Shown here piece by piece: positions 1-8,633 of a DNA stretch of 64,000 nucleotides. Position 1 is the first letter of the stretch. Each line of letters starts with the position of its first letter. Origin of the DNA: JAJNBA01 sp963842295. GTDB taxonomy: Bacteria > Actinomycetota > UBA4738 > HRBIN12. Made by a program: the position numbers and the translations under genes. The notes beneath the pieces were generated by a model. It searched no databases, had not been told where the DNA came from, and saw only the letters and a list, made by a program, of their open reading frames with translations. The stretch lies in contig CAWJFY010000002.1 of the NCBI GenBank assembly GCA_963842295.1, positions 6,510 to 70,509 of the forward strand. The letters are read 5' to 3'.

Positions 1-148
1 CTCTCACGAACGGGTTGCCTGTCCGGTGGCGTCTCAGCCAGCCCGGTGAGGACGCCATCCTGCGGCGGGTGTCTCGCGATGTGCAACGTCGGGAGGGAAA
101 GGTTACGCTCCGAAGCCATAGCGCGACGTGTTTTTCCGGGGGGGTGTT

Positions 149-513
149 ATGGAAGAGCGGAGGGGCGACGCTGGTACGACTTCGCCGGCGCGATGTTCGG
201 AATCGCCGGCGCCTTCAACAGCCATCCAGGGACTTTCCGCCGATCATGAAGAAGGAGTACTTCGCCGGTGGAACACTCGTCTACGACAACCTCCAGTTCT
301 GGGGCTGGGCCTGGCTGATCGTCGGCGTCGTACAGGTGATCGCGGCGATGATGCTGCTGGCTGGGCAGGGGCGGGTGCTGGGGATCATCCTCGCCGCCCT
401 CTCCGCGGTGATCTCGTTCACATCGATCGGGGCGTACCCCGACCTGGTCGATCATCGTGATCGCCCTGGACGTCCTGATCATCCACGGATTGACCACGGT
501 GCAGGCAGGCGAG
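149..513 (+). pseudogene. DUF7144-like small membrane protein, broken by four frameshifts
   Basis: No single frame is open, but joining the three forward frames gives one continuous hydrophobic protein of the DUF7144 type. It runs from ATG 149, through WYDFAGAMFGIAGAFN (from 172), a short AIQGLSA piece (from about 221), a long block from 243 containing YDNLQFWGWAWLIVGVVQ and two more membrane helices, to WSIIVIALDVLIIHGL (from 445). The joins need a -1 near 170 and +1 changes near 220, 242 and 441-444. The natural stop is not found; the last frame stays open to 900. Function is unknown. Four indels in 360 bases suggest either poor sequence at a contig end or a decayed gene; the coding pattern between joins is intact, which favours error. 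Confidence 0.55.
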
Positions 514-946
514 TCACAGCGTTCTTCCATGGTCGTCAGGTGGCGCACCCCCCGGGGGCCGCTCCCCCGCCGATGCGCTGAGTCGCGAGGAGGGAGAGGC
601 GCACATGGCGAGGGAACGAGAGCGGTGGTCATGGTGATCGATCTCGTGCCCTCCGCGCGACGAGGATCTCGCCACCACTCGGAGCTCCGATTCCGACGGT
701 CAGCACGGATGTCATCGAAGGTGGCTTGCTCGTTGCTATCGGCCTCTCGACACTGGTGGTGGAGGGTGTCGCTCGTGCGATCGTCGCCGCGTCTCGGCGA
801 ACACGCATCCGGCCCATCGGTCAGATGGACGGGCGGGCCCGGTCGAGGGCCCGACGACGGGAGCCCGCCGCGGACACCGGGCCGAAACAGTGGTCCATGA
901 TCGCGGCCGGGCTCAACGTCGCATTCGGAGCGGCAGAGGACTCGCG
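514..946. other. 433-base stretch without a supportable gene
   Basis: No complete open frame with a recognisable product is visible. One forward piece (about 714-800) encodes a short hydrophobic segment, LLVAIGLSTLVVEGVARAI, resembling a membrane helix. It may be the remnant of the N-terminus of the following RDD gene or of a separate small gene. Since both neighbours are broken by single-base indels, this stretch is probably coding sequence scrambled by similar changes. I cannot reconstruct it. Confidence 0.3.
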
Positions 947-2050
947 ATGCGGATGGTTGCCGGCATCGAACAAGCGATACGCCCGCTCACCCTCGTGGCG
1001 ATGATCCCGCCGGTCGATCGCGCGGCTCGGCGTCTCGAGGAGATCCGCCACCAGATGAACGCGGGCTGGCGCGACGAACGCCGGAGAGCAGCGAGTTCAG
1101 CGGATGCGTTCGCGGACGCGCTCGTGCCGCACCTCATCGATGCCGTGATCGATCGCCTCGACCTCACCGAAGCTGGTGCTCGAGCGGGTCGACCTCGACG
1201 ACGTGGTCGCGAGCATGGACATCGACTCGATCGTCGGGCCGCGTGGATCGTGGACGCGATCGTCGACCGACTGGACGTCGACGAGGTCGCTGCCCGTATC
1301 GACGTCGAGCGGATCATCGATCGGCTCGATCTCGTTGCGATCGCGCGCAGGCGTGATCGACGAGCTCGATCTGCCCGAGATCATCCGGGGGTCGACCGAG
1401 ACGATGGCGGCCGAGACCCGGGATGGTGTCCGCGTCCAGGGCATGCGGGCGGACCAGTTCGTGTCCCATCTCGTCGACCGGGCACTCCAGCGCGGGAGCG
1501 GCGAACGTCCGCCCGCGTCGGGGATCGACGCAGGCTCGACCGAGGACCCGCTCTGAGTCGTCCCGCACCGGACGGCCGAGTGGTTCAGGGGCATCCGGCC
1601 GGACTGGTTTCTCGCGTCCTCGCCGCGTCCATCGATCTGGCGGCGACCGTCGGTGCGGTGCTGCTCTTCTACCTGGGGATCGGTGCGATCGCCTTCGTCG
1701 TTCGGCCCCGATCGTTCCGATGGCCCGACCCTGGGGTCTGGAGCCTCGGGGGGATCTGGTGGGCGCTGCTGGTCGTCTACCTCACGTTCAGCTGGACGAC
1801 CAGCGGCCGGACGATGGGCAAGCAGGTGATGGGCCTCCGTGTCACGGACGAGGTGGGTAGCCGGCTCCGGGGAGGCCGAGCGCTCGTCCGGGCCCTCGTC
1901 TGCGCCACGTTCCCGATCGGCCTCTTGTGGTGCGCGATCGATCGCCGGAGCCGAGCTCTCCACGATCTCCTGGTCCGTTCGAGGGTCGCGTACGACTGGG
2001 TGCCTGCGACCGCAGGCACCCATGACGCACGTCCACTCTCACCCGGGTGA
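947..2050 (+). pseudogene. RDD-family membrane protein with repetitive N-terminus, four frameshifts
   Basis: The C-terminal half (about 1590-2050) is a clean RDD domain: an Arg-Asp containing first helix (SRVLAASIDLAATVGAVLLF), a second helix (IWWALLVVYLTFSW) followed by SGRTMGKQVMGLRVT, and a third near FPIGLLWCAIDRRSRALHDLL. The N-terminal half has the repeats known from actinobacterial RDD proteins (VDLDDVVASMDIDSIV, RLDVDEVAARIDVERIIDRLDL, ELDLPEIIRGSTETMAAETR), but spread over two frames. Joins are needed near 1172 (+1), 1237 (-1), 1346 (+1) and before the in-frame stop at 1554-1556 (-1). The start at ATG 947 is a best guess. RDD proteins are integral membrane proteins of mostly unknown or transport-related role. 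The indels look like sequence errors because conserved motifs continue across each join. Confidence 0.6.
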
Positions 2051-2069
2051 TCCGACCCGAGCGGGATGG

Positions 2070-2360
2070 TCAAGCCGTCGCGGTCCGCCCCGGGAACTGC
2101 CCTCGCTGTCCGTACGCGCCCACGTAATGACTCAGGTCCATCAGCACGGCCAGGACGATCCAGACTATGTCGAACCCCTCGATGCCCCCAGGCTTGAGCA
2201 GCACCCACAGCAACGTCGTGAAGGGAAGGAAGATCAGTCCGAGCAACGGCAGGATGAACGTATCGAACACGGCATCCACATACGCCGGACGCGCGATCCA
2301 GATGATCAGGAACAAGAGCCGCGGGGCGAACGCCCCCAAGAGTGCGAGCAAGCAACCCAT
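2070..2360 (-). CDS. small membrane protein of unknown function
   Basis: A 96-residue protein, mostly hydrophobic, with three likely membrane helices (about residues 3-22, 28-52 and 62-80) and a short polar tail ending in GQRGQFPGRTATA. ATG 2360 is preceded by a purine-rich GGAAGGGGAAG stretch that could act as a ribosome binding site, and a TATAGT element lies about 32 bases upstream. It is convergent with the RDD gene (20 bases between stops) and lies downstream of the HdeD-like gene on the same strand. I do not recognise the family; similar tiny three-helix proteins are common in actinobacteria. Coding status is supported by hydrophobicity and spacing only. Confidence 0.6.
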   Translation of the reverse strand: MGCLLALLGAFAPRLLFLIIWIARPAYVDAVFDTFILPLLGLIFLPFTTLLWVLLKPGGIEGFDIVWIVLAVLMDLSHYVGAYGQRGQFPGRTATA

Positions 2361-2482
2361 CCGTCTTCCCCTTCCCGAAATCTCGGTGCACTATATGCCT
2401 TCCGGCGCTCCGGTTGCGCGCTTCAGCAGGTGAACCGGAGCGTTGGCGCTCGAGTGAGACGAGCTCAACCCCAGCGACCCTC

Positions 2483-3052
2483 CTACGAGGCGACGGCGAG
2501 CTCCTTTCGGACGCGCCGAAGGCTGAACGCCATCACGATCTCGCTGATACCCCGGAAGATCGCCATGAATCCGGCCCACAGGATGATCAGTTGGAGCACG
2601 GGAGCAACGAAGGACTGCGAGGCCCAGAAGCCCAGCAGGATCTCGAGGATGCCCACGATCACTCCGAGCCACCAGAGCTCACTCACGTCCCTCGACATCA
2701 CCGACGTGATCAGATCGAAACTGCCCTTGAAGATCATCAGGAACCCAAAGATCGAGGCGAGCTCGATCGCCGTCCCGACCGGATGGATGAAGGCCCAGAA
2801 TCCGCCGATCACGAACAGGGCTCCCATCACGCCGTGGAACCACCGCCAGTCGCGACGGACCGCCATCAAAGCGAATTCGTTCACGCCCGCGGCGAAGAAG
2901 AGCACCCCGAGCAGGGCACCGACCGCGGCGACTGATGAGAGATCGAACCGGAACAGCACCAACGCTACGAGCAACCAGGCGATCCCGACGACCAGGAACA
3001 CCCACCAGATCCCCGTGAACGCGCCGAGGGCTGTTCGTTCGTCCTGCTCCAT
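2483..3052 (-). CDS. HdeD/DUF308-family membrane protein
   Basis: A 189-residue protein with six probable membrane helices in a repeated two-helix pattern, as in HdeD/DUF308 proteins. Typical pieces are GALLGVLFFAAGVNEF, GVMGALFVIGGFWAF and ELWWLGVIVGILEILLGFWA. E. coli HdeD is linked to acid resistance, but most relatives have no known role. The start is taken at ATG 3052 rather than the in-frame upstream one at 3073, because AAGGAGG lies five bases before it. It sits alone between the rhodanese and a small membrane protein, all on the minus strand; the gaps suggest separate units. Confidence 0.8.
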   Translation of the reverse strand: MEQDERTALGAFTGIWWVFLVVGIAWLLVALVLFRFDLSSVAAVGALLGVLFFAAGVNEFALMAVRRDWRWFHGVMGALFVIGGFWAFIHPVGTAIELASIFGFLMIFKGSFDLITSVMSRDVSELWWLGVIVGILEILLGFWASQSFVAPVLQLIILWAGFMAIFRGISEIVMAFSLRRVRKELAVAS

Positions 3053-3185
3053 GGTGCCTCCTTCCGATGTCACCGGCCACCCACGTCGACGCGAGCGTGG
3101 CTACATCATCGAACCGGTGGTCCGCCCGTGCAAACCCACCGAGCGGACAAAGCGCGATGAGATTCCGGACGGATGCCGAGGGCGA

Positions 3186-4031
3186 CTACCCCAGCTCCAC
3201 CGGCGCCCCCACGAGCGAGCCGTACTCGGTCCACGAGCCGTCGTAGTTCTTCACGTTCTCGAACCCGAGCAGCTCTTGCAGCGCGAACCACGTGTGGGAC
3301 GAGCGCTCGCCGATCCGACAGTACGCGATCACCTCGCCATCGCCGGTGATCCCTTCGGCGGCATACAGCTCGCGCAGCTCGTCCGCGGACTTGAACGTCC
3401 CGTCGTCGTTCGCTGCCTTCGCCCAGGGGATGTTGGCTGCGCCCTTGATGTGACCCGGCACCTGCGCCTGCTCCTGCGGGAGGTGATCTGGCGCCAGCTT
3501 CTCCCCTCGGAACTCCTCAGGTGAGCGGACATCGACGAAGCCCGTGTCCGACTCCACCTTCGAAAGGACCTCGTCCCGGAGCGCTCGGATCTCGGGCCGC
3601 TCCGGTCCCGAGATCGAGAACCCGGTCGCAGCATGCGACGGCGTGTCCTGCGTGAGCTCGCGGCTCTCGAGCTCCCACTTCTTGCGACCGCCGTCCAGCA
3701 GCTTCACGTTCTCGAAACCGCGCAGCTTCAGGAGCCAGTAGGCGTACGTCGCGAACCAGTTGTTGTTCCCGCCGTAGAGCACGACCGTCGTGTCCGGCCC
3801 CACGCCGGCCGCCGACAGCAGCTCCGAGAAGCCGGCCCGATCCAGGTAGTCCCGTCCGATCTTCGAGTGCAGATCGGTCGTCCAGTTCCACCCCACGGCG
3901 CCTCGGACGTGCCCCTTCTCGTAGGCCTCCGTGTCCTCGTCCACCTCGATCGCGCGTACCGCGGGGTCCTCGAGGTGCTCCTCCAACCAATCAGTGCTCA
4001 CGAGCACGTCGGGCTTCGCGAACTCAGCCAT
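3186..4031 (-). CDS. two-domain rhodanese (thiosulfate/3-mercaptopyruvate sulfurtransferase)
   Basis: A 281-residue cytoplasmic sulfurtransferase with two tandem rhodanese domains. The N-terminal domain (about 8-125) is inactive-type; the C-terminal domain (about 150-275) carries the catalytic Cys238 in YCRIGERSSHTW. The enzyme would transfer sulfur from thiosulfate or mercaptopyruvate to cyanide or another thiol acceptor. The active-site loop CRIGERS resembles actinobacterial CysA/SseA-type thiosulfate sulfurtransferases. ATG 4031 has a good GGAAGGAG site upstream. It is monocistronic, with a long leader region on its 5' side. Length and both domains match the family, so the family call is safe; the precise donor is not decided by the sequence. 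Confidence 0.92.
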   Translation of the reverse strand: MAEFAKPDVLVSTDWLEEHLEDPAVRAIEVDEDTEAYEKGHVRGAVGWNWTTDLHSKIGRDYLDRAGFSELLSAAGVGPDTTVVLYGGNNNWFATYAYWLLKLRGFENVKLLDGGRKKWELESRELTQDTPSHAATGFSISGPERPEIRALRDEVLSKVESDTGFVDVRSPEEFRGEKLAPDHLPQEQAQVPGHIKGAANIPWAKAANDDGTFKSADELRELYAAEGITGDGEVIAYCRIGERSSHTWFALQELLGFENVKNYDGSWTEYGSLVGAPVELG

Positions 4032-4381
4032 CGGTCACTCCTTCCTCTCTCTCTTGGCCTCTCTCCTGGTCTCTCTCGGTGCTCGGGGGCGCCCTGGAAA
4101 ACACATGAAGCGGCCGCCCGGCGGCCGCTCGGATGCCTCGAGGGATGAGCCTACGCGGGCCGCCGGCGCAGGGATCCCGCACGCGTACAGCAGAGCCTCG
4201 CGGGGATCATGGCGGCCACGAGCCCGAGCTCGCGCGTCCGTACCATCCTCGAAATCCCACCCCTCAGGTCGGATGATGCAGGTGCAACGAGTATCGCACC
4301 GTGGAGGAAGCGTCAAGTGCGCTTCAGGGCCCCGCCGAGGTCGCCGATTGACCTTGAAGAGACCATCCGGGGAGGAGCTCC
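4032..4381. other. 350-base intergenic region between divergent genes
   Basis: This region separates the rhodanese (minus) from a histidine kinase (plus). It contains a pyrimidine tract of repeated CTCTCTC units at about 4040-4080, which reads as a purine-rich ribosome-binding area for the rhodanese, and a GC hairpin near 4110-4132 (GCGGCCGCC facing GGCGGCCGC). I looked for a SAM, TPP or cobalamin riboswitch for the sulfur gene and could not match one. Confidence 0.5.
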
Positions 4382-5656
4382 GTGTTCCGACCGCGTGAGA
4401 AGAAAAGCAACCAGCTCTCCGTCGTAGCCACGGCCGGGGCCGACATGGCACGCGAACCGGACCGCGTCCCCGCGATCGCAGTTCGGGCGGCGATGGAGCT
4501 CGGCTGCGACGGCGTCTCGTTCCGGGTCCTGGACGACCGGCAGGTCATCCATCGAACACTCGAGTCCGCCGGCCTCGCCGAGGATCTCGGAGATCCTTCC
4601 TCGCTTTCTTCCGCGATGGCGGACCTCGTGCTGCAACGGGGCGAGACCATCGTCGCGCGCTCGATCCCGCAGGAAGGAGAGGTTCCTCTTCCCTCTCCGA
4701 GCGGCGACTTCGTCGCCGGGCTCGCAAGCCCGATCTGGATCGAGGGGTGGATCGCCGCCGTGCTCGTCGGGGTCGTGAGAGCCCATCCGCGGTTGACACC
4801 GGACACGGTCGCTGCGTTCGGGCTCCTCGCATCGCAGGCCGGCCTCACCCTGGACAATGCGCAGCGCATCGAGGAAGGACGGCAGACGGCCGGGCGTCTC
4901 GAGCAAGGCGACCGGCTCAAGACCGAGTTCCTCACGACGATCTCCCACGAGATGCGGACCCCCCTCACCGTCTTGATGGGGAATGGGCTCATGCTGGAGC
5001 AATCATGGAGCGAGCTCGACGAGGAGAGCCGGCTCGAGCTGCTCGCGGGGATGAACACCAACGTCCGCATCCTCGACGGCATGCTCACCAACCTGCTCGA
5101 CTACGCGCGGCTCGAGGCGGGCGAGCTCTGGGTGAGCTTCGAGCCCTTCGACATGTCGGTGATGCTGCGAGCGGCCTGTGAGCGGAGCGAGGGCATGGTC
5201 GGTGACCGTCACCTCAGGACCGAGATCGAGGACGACCTGCTCGTGAGCGGCGACACCGTGCTGATCCGCCGCATCGTCTCTCACCTCCTCGGGAACGCGG
5301 CCGCACACACTCCGGCAGGCACCACGATCACCGTTTCGAGCTACCGCCAGGACGGTGAGGTCGTGGTCGAGATCACGGACGACGGCCCCGGCATCGCGGA
5401 AGGCGATCTCCCCTTCTTGGGTGAACGGTTCTTCCGAGCCGGGGACGTGAACGCCAGGCCGAAGGGCCTGGGGCTCGGGCTCGCCCTCGCGCTTGGCATC
5501 CTTGATCTCCACGGGAGCACGCTCGTCGTCGAGAACGCGGCCGACGGGGGTGCCAGGTTCTCGTTCTCGCTTCCCCAGGCAACGGACCCGTCCGGATCGC
5601 CCTCCCACGACGCGGCGAGCCCGGGCGCCTACGCTCCCCACCATGGCCGGGCCTGA
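4382..5656 (+). CDS. GAF-type sensor histidine kinase
   Basis: A 424-residue cytoplasmic kinase: an N-terminal GAF-like region (about 15-155), a HisKA dimerisation domain with phospho-acceptor His189 in ISHEMRTPL, and a HATPase_c domain with N box (Asn305 in LGNAAAH), G1 box (DDGPGI) and G2 box (GLGLGLALAL). No membrane segment is visible, so it senses an internal signal. The start is GTG 4382, preceded by GGGGAGGAG at good spacing. No response regulator is adjacent; the nearest is at 6689. It overlaps the start of the thioredoxin-fold gene by 14 bases. Confidence 0.93.
   Translation: MFRPREKKSNQLSVVATAGADMAREPDRVPAIAVRAAMELGCDGVSFRVLDDRQVIHRTLESAGLAEDLGDPSSLSSAMADLVLQRGETIVARSIPQEGEVPLPSPSGDFVAGLASPIWIEGWIAAVLVGVVRAHPRLTPDTVAAFGLLASQAGLTLDNAQRIEEGRQTAGRLEQGDRLKTEFLTTISHEMRTPLTVLMGNGLMLEQSWSELDEESRLELLAGMNTNVRILDGMLTNLLDYARLEAGELWVSFEPFDMSVMLRAACERSEGMVGDRHLRTEIEDDLLVSGDTVLIRRIVSHLLGNAAAHTPAGTTITVSSYRQDGEVVVEITDDGPGIAEGDLPFLGERFFRAGDVNARPKGLGLGLALALGILDLHGSTLVVENAADGGARFSFSLPQATDPSGSPSHDAASPGAYAPHHGRA
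5630..5635 (+). promoter_or_regulatory. -10 element for a leaderless start
   Basis: TACGCT lies seven bases before ATG 5643, inside the 3' end of the kinase gene. No Shine-Dalgarno is visible. Confidence 0.5.
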
Positions 5657-6224
5657 GGTCGGCGACCTCGCCCCCGACGCGCTCCTGACCGACCTCGAAC
5701 GCCGGGAGGTTCGACTCTCCTCGCTCTGGAAGGAGCGGCCCGCCGTGGTGGTCTTCCTCCGCTACTTCGGGTGCCCTTTCTGCCAGACGCAGGTCGTGAC
5801 CCTCCGGAACGAACACGAACGGATCCGGCGCTCCGGAGCCGACGTCGGGCTCGTTGGGCACGGCGATCCGGAAGCGGCGATCGAGTTCGCGTCATCGAAG
5901 GGGTTGCCCTTCCCGCTCCTGTTGGATCGGGACCGGGGCACCTACCGCGCGTACGGGCTCGTGCAGGGGAAAGCGATGCAGGTTCTGAGTCCGCGGGTCG
6001 CTCTCCCATGGATCAGGGCAGAGCTTTCCTCAGAGACGCGCCAGCGGGGTCTCAAGGGCGGCGACTTCCTGCAGATGCCCGGCACCTTCGTCGTGGACAC
6101 CGGTGGCCTGGTGCGAGCTCGTGGCGGCACGGTCCGGATGGCGCACCGGAATCGGAACTTCGCGGATTCGCCGTCGATCGACCGGCTCCTCGAGGCTTTG
6201 GGGAGAGCCGAACGATCGCCCTAG
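5643..6224 (+). CDS. AhpC/TSA-like thioredoxin-fold protein (peroxiredoxin-like)
   Basis: A 193-residue protein with a peroxiredoxin-like fold: N-terminal GDLAPDALLTDLERREVRLSSLW and a CxxC motif (FGCPFCQTQ, Cys44 and Cys47). This is the PRXL2/AAED1-like branch rather than a typical 2-Cys peroxiredoxin, because the motif is CPFC instead of a PxxxTxxC active site. Later conserved features are LPFPLLLDRDRGTYRAYGL and a cis-Pro motif (QMPGTFVVD). It probably reduces disulfides or peroxides in the cytoplasm; substrate unknown. Start at ATG 5643 is supported by the leaderless -10 just upstream. It ends four bases inside the convergent SufT-like gene. Confidence 0.8.
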   Translation: MAGPEVGDLAPDALLTDLERREVRLSSLWKERPAVVVFLRYFGCPFCQTQVVTLRNEHERIRRSGADVGLVGHGDPEAAIEFASSKGLPFPLLLDRDRGTYRAYGLVQGKAMQVLSPRVALPWIRAELSSETRQRGLKGGDFLQMPGTFVVDTGGLVRARGGTVRMAHRNRNFADSPSIDRLLEALGRAERSP

Positions 6225-6601
6225 AACATCCCGAGGGCGGCCTTGGCCTCCTCCGACATCATCTCGGGGGTCCAGGCCGGGCGCAGCACCATCTCGGGCC
6301 GAACGTCACCGATCCCAGGCACCGGGGCGAGGAACGCGCGCATCTGGTCCTCGATGAGCGGCCCGATCGGACATCCCATCGTGGTGAGGGTGTATTGGAT
6401 GTCCACATCGCCGTCCTCGGCGATGTCGACCTCGTACACCAGACCCAGGTCGACGATGTTGATGCCCAGCTCGGGGTCGATGACGCTCTTCAGGGCCTCG
6501 AGCACCACGTCCTCCGAGGGTGAACCCGTGTCCGAGGGCACGCGTTCCGTCTGCGTGGGGGCCTCATGCACGTGCGGTGTCGCTGTTTCGCTCTCAGGCA
6601 T
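6221..6601 (-). CDS. DUF59/MIP18-family protein (SufT-like)
   Basis: A 126-residue protein with a polar, disordered N-terminus (1-30) and a DUF59 domain. The family signatures are visible: DPELGINIVDLGLVY (about 42-56) and TTMGCPIG with the conserved Cys77. Members include SufT, used in iron-sulfur cluster maturation, and PaaD. No suf genes are nearby, so it stands alone. ATG 6601 follows a GAGGG element. It is divergent from the response regulator at 6689 and convergent with the thioredoxin-fold gene. Confidence 0.85.
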   Translation of the reverse strand: MPESETATPHVHEAPTQTERVPSDTGSPSEDVVLEALKSVIDPELGINIVDLGLVYEVDIAEDGDVDIQYTLTTMGCPIGPLIEDQMRAFLAPVPGIGDVRPEMVLRPAWTPEMMSEEAKAALGMF

Positions 6602-6688
6602 GCATCCCTCGCTCCAGATCCGAACTATCCTTACCACCAGACTACCGCCCTCGACCCGAAGGCACCTGAGGAGGAGCGCTTCCCGGCC

Positions 6689-7333
6689 ATGGCTCCGATC
6701 CGAGCACTGATCGTGGACGACCACCCCGTCACGCGGGAAGGCCTGCGGACGGCGCTCGGGATGTCCGACGACGTCGTGGAGGTCATCGGCGAGGCGTCGA
6801 GCGGCGAAGAGGCCGTCGACGCGGCCAAGGATCTCTCCCCCGATGTCGTCTTCATGGACGTCCGGATGCCGGGGATGGACGGGATCGAAGCCACACGCCG
6901 CATCCGGGAGGCCTCCCCCGAGACACGGGTCATCCTGATCACGATCGACGAGTCGCGAGGAGCGATCTCCGAGGCCATCCACGCGGGGGTCTCCGGATAC
7001 CTGCTGAAGGATTCCTCGCCGGACGCGCTCGTCGACGCGGCCAAGAACGCGATCGAAGGCAACGCCGTCATCGCGCCGCACCTCACCAAGCAATTCATCG
7101 AGGAGGTGCAGCGCGCCGACACGGAGGGGTCGACCGCCGCGCCGCTGTCGAAGCGTGAACGCGAGATCCTGCAGAAGGTCGCCGATGGTTCGACCACGCG
7201 ACAGGTCGCCTCCGATCTGGGCATCTCCCCCCACACGGTGAAGACACACCTCGAACGGATCTTCGAGAAGCTCGCCGCGAAGGACCGGGCACAGGCGGTG
7301 GCCATCGCCATCCGGCTGGGGATCGTCCACTGA
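6689..7333 (+). CDS. NarL/FixJ-family response regulator
   Basis: A 214-residue regulator: a receiver domain (1-120) with acidic Asp10/Asp11, phospho-acceptor Asp57 (VFMDVRMPGMDG) and a Lys in YLLKDSS, then a LuxR-type helix-turn-helix (about 148-210; LSKREREILQKVADG and VASDLGISPHTVKTHL). It should bind DNA as a phosphorylation-controlled dimer. The start at 6689 is chosen because the receiver begins there; the open frame extends upstream across the divergent SufT-like gene. A TATCCT at 6626-6631 may be its -10. The candidate kinases are the two flanking histidine kinases. Confidence 0.93.
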   Translation: MAPIRALIVDDHPVTREGLRTALGMSDDVVEVIGEASSGEEAVDAAKDLSPDVVFMDVRMPGMDGIEATRRIREASPETRVILITIDESRGAISEAIHAGVSGYLLKDSSPDALVDAAKNAIEGNAVIAPHLTKQFIEEVQRADTEGSTAAPLSKREREILQKVADGSTTRQVASDLGISPHTVKTHLERIFEKLAAKDRAQAVAIAIRLGIVH

Positions 7334-7367
7334 CAGGCTGACCTCAACCGCCCCCTCGAAGCGCCGA

Positions 7368-7373
7368 TACCCT
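7368..7373 (+). promoter_or_regulatory. -10 element for a leaderless start
   Basis: TACCCT is five bases before ATG 7379 and favours that codon over the in-frame TTG at 7373. Confidence 0.45.
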
Positions 7374-7378
7374 TGAAG

Positions 7379-8572
7379 ATGCCTACCTCCGTGTTGCTCT
7401 GCGACACGGCCGACGAGGTTGCCCGCTTCCAGTACCACCTTCTCCGGGAGCACGATCTCGAGGTCGAGGTCACGACCGATGCCTTCCGAGGCGTCGAGGC
7501 GGCCGTCAGGTCCCGGCCGAACGTGATCGTGTCAGAGCTGACGCTCGAAGGCCTGGGCGGCGCCGAGCTGGTGAAGCGGTTCCTCGCTTCCTCCCCGACC
7601 TCGCGGTTCGTGGCCCTCACCGTGGTCCGCGACCCCGTGAGGATGACCGAGGTTCTGGCCGCCGGCGCGTCGGGTTACGTGCTCAAGGAAGATCCGATCG
7701 AGGACTTCCTCCGAGCGATCCGGGCAGCAACCACCGGCGCGGTGACGCTCTCCGGTCAGGTGGCCGGGCTGCTCTCGAGTGAGATCGGGCGCGCGGTGAA
7801 CCGCTCGCGCGAGCTCGACATCGAGCTCCAGACCCTTCGCGATGACGTCGCGAAGGGCTCGACCGCGAAGGCAGACTTCCTCTCCAACATCTCCCACGAG
7901 CTTCGGACGCCGGTCACCGTGGCCAAGGGGATCGCGTACGTGTTGAAGAACCCGGTGGTCCCCGACGAGGAGAAGACCGAGTTCCTCGGTCAGCTGACCA
8001 GCTCTCTCGACAAGCTGATGGGGATCGTGGACGAGCTCATCACCCTGTCCGAGCTCGAGCGCGGCACGTTCGAGCTGAGCCTCGTGGAGACGGACCTCGC
8101 CCCTCTCGTCCGCCACGCGCTGGACGAGATCCGGATGCGCTACCCGGGGATCCCGATCGCAGCTGAGGTGCCCGACGGTCTGGTCTGCATCGCCGACGCG
8201 CCCAGGCTCGGATCCGTCGTTCGCGAGCTGCTCGACAACGCATGCCGCTACTCCCCGTTCGGCCGCGCCGTGGAGCTGGTCGCCAGGGACCTGGCCGAGG
8301 GCGTGACCGTGATGGTGACGGACCGTGGCGAAGGGCTTGACCGGGCGGTGGCGACGAGGGCGTTCGAGCAGCCCTTCTCCACCGGAGAAGGGGTGCTCAA
8401 CAAGGAGAAGTCCGGCGTGGGCACCGGCCTCCATCTGGCGCGTCAGCTGGTGGTCGAGCACGGGGGGGTCATGTGGATCGATCCTCTGCCGGGCGGCGGC
8501 ACCCGAGCGTCCTTCTGCATCCCGCACCGCCGGGGCGAGCGGCTCGAGAGTCCCCCCGCCAGCGTCGCTTGA
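7379..8572 (+). CDS. hybrid sensor: degenerate receiver fused to histidine kinase
   Basis: A 397-residue protein with an N-terminal receiver-like domain (1-118), a short coiled linker, a HisKA domain (His173 in ISHELRTPV) and a HATPase_c domain with N box (LLDNACRYS), G1 (DRGEGL) and G2 (GVGTGLHLA). In the receiver, the position normally held by the phospho-acceptor Asp is Glu53 (PNVIVSELTLEG), so it probably cannot be phosphorylated in the usual way and may be locked in an active-like state. The motif YVLKED still supplies the conserved Lys. It directly follows the NarL-type regulator, an arrangement that suggests the two cooperate. Confidence 0.9.
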   Translation: MPTSVLLCDTADEVARFQYHLLREHDLEVEVTTDAFRGVEAAVRSRPNVIVSELTLEGLGGAELVKRFLASSPTSRFVALTVVRDPVRMTEVLAAGASGYVLKEDPIEDFLRAIRAATTGAVTLSGQVAGLLSSEIGRAVNRSRELDIELQTLRDDVAKGSTAKADFLSNISHELRTPVTVAKGIAYVLKNPVVPDEEKTEFLGQLTSSLDKLMGIVDELITLSELERGTFELSLVETDLAPLVRHALDEIRMRYPGIPIAAEVPDGLVCIADAPRLGSVVRELLDNACRYSPFGRAVELVARDLAEGVTVMVTDRGEGLDRAVATRAFEQPFSTGEGVLNKEKSGVGTGLHLARQLVVEHGGVMWIDPLPGGGTRASFCIPHRRGERLESPPASVA

Positions 8573-8633
8573 GCTCGAATCCCCCGTTGGACCTACGGAA
8601 GCCCTGGACGTATCCTCACCCTGAGGATCATTG

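Noticed and set aside
1839..3524. A 561-residue plus-strand frame across the HdeD and rhodanese genes
   Set aside because: Overlaps intact minus-strand genes; no domain, biased codon shadow.
4032..4381. Riboswitch (SAM, TPP or cobalamin) upstream of the rhodanese gene
   Set aside because: I could not align the conserved cores of any of these classes; only a GC hairpin and a pyrimidine tract were seen.
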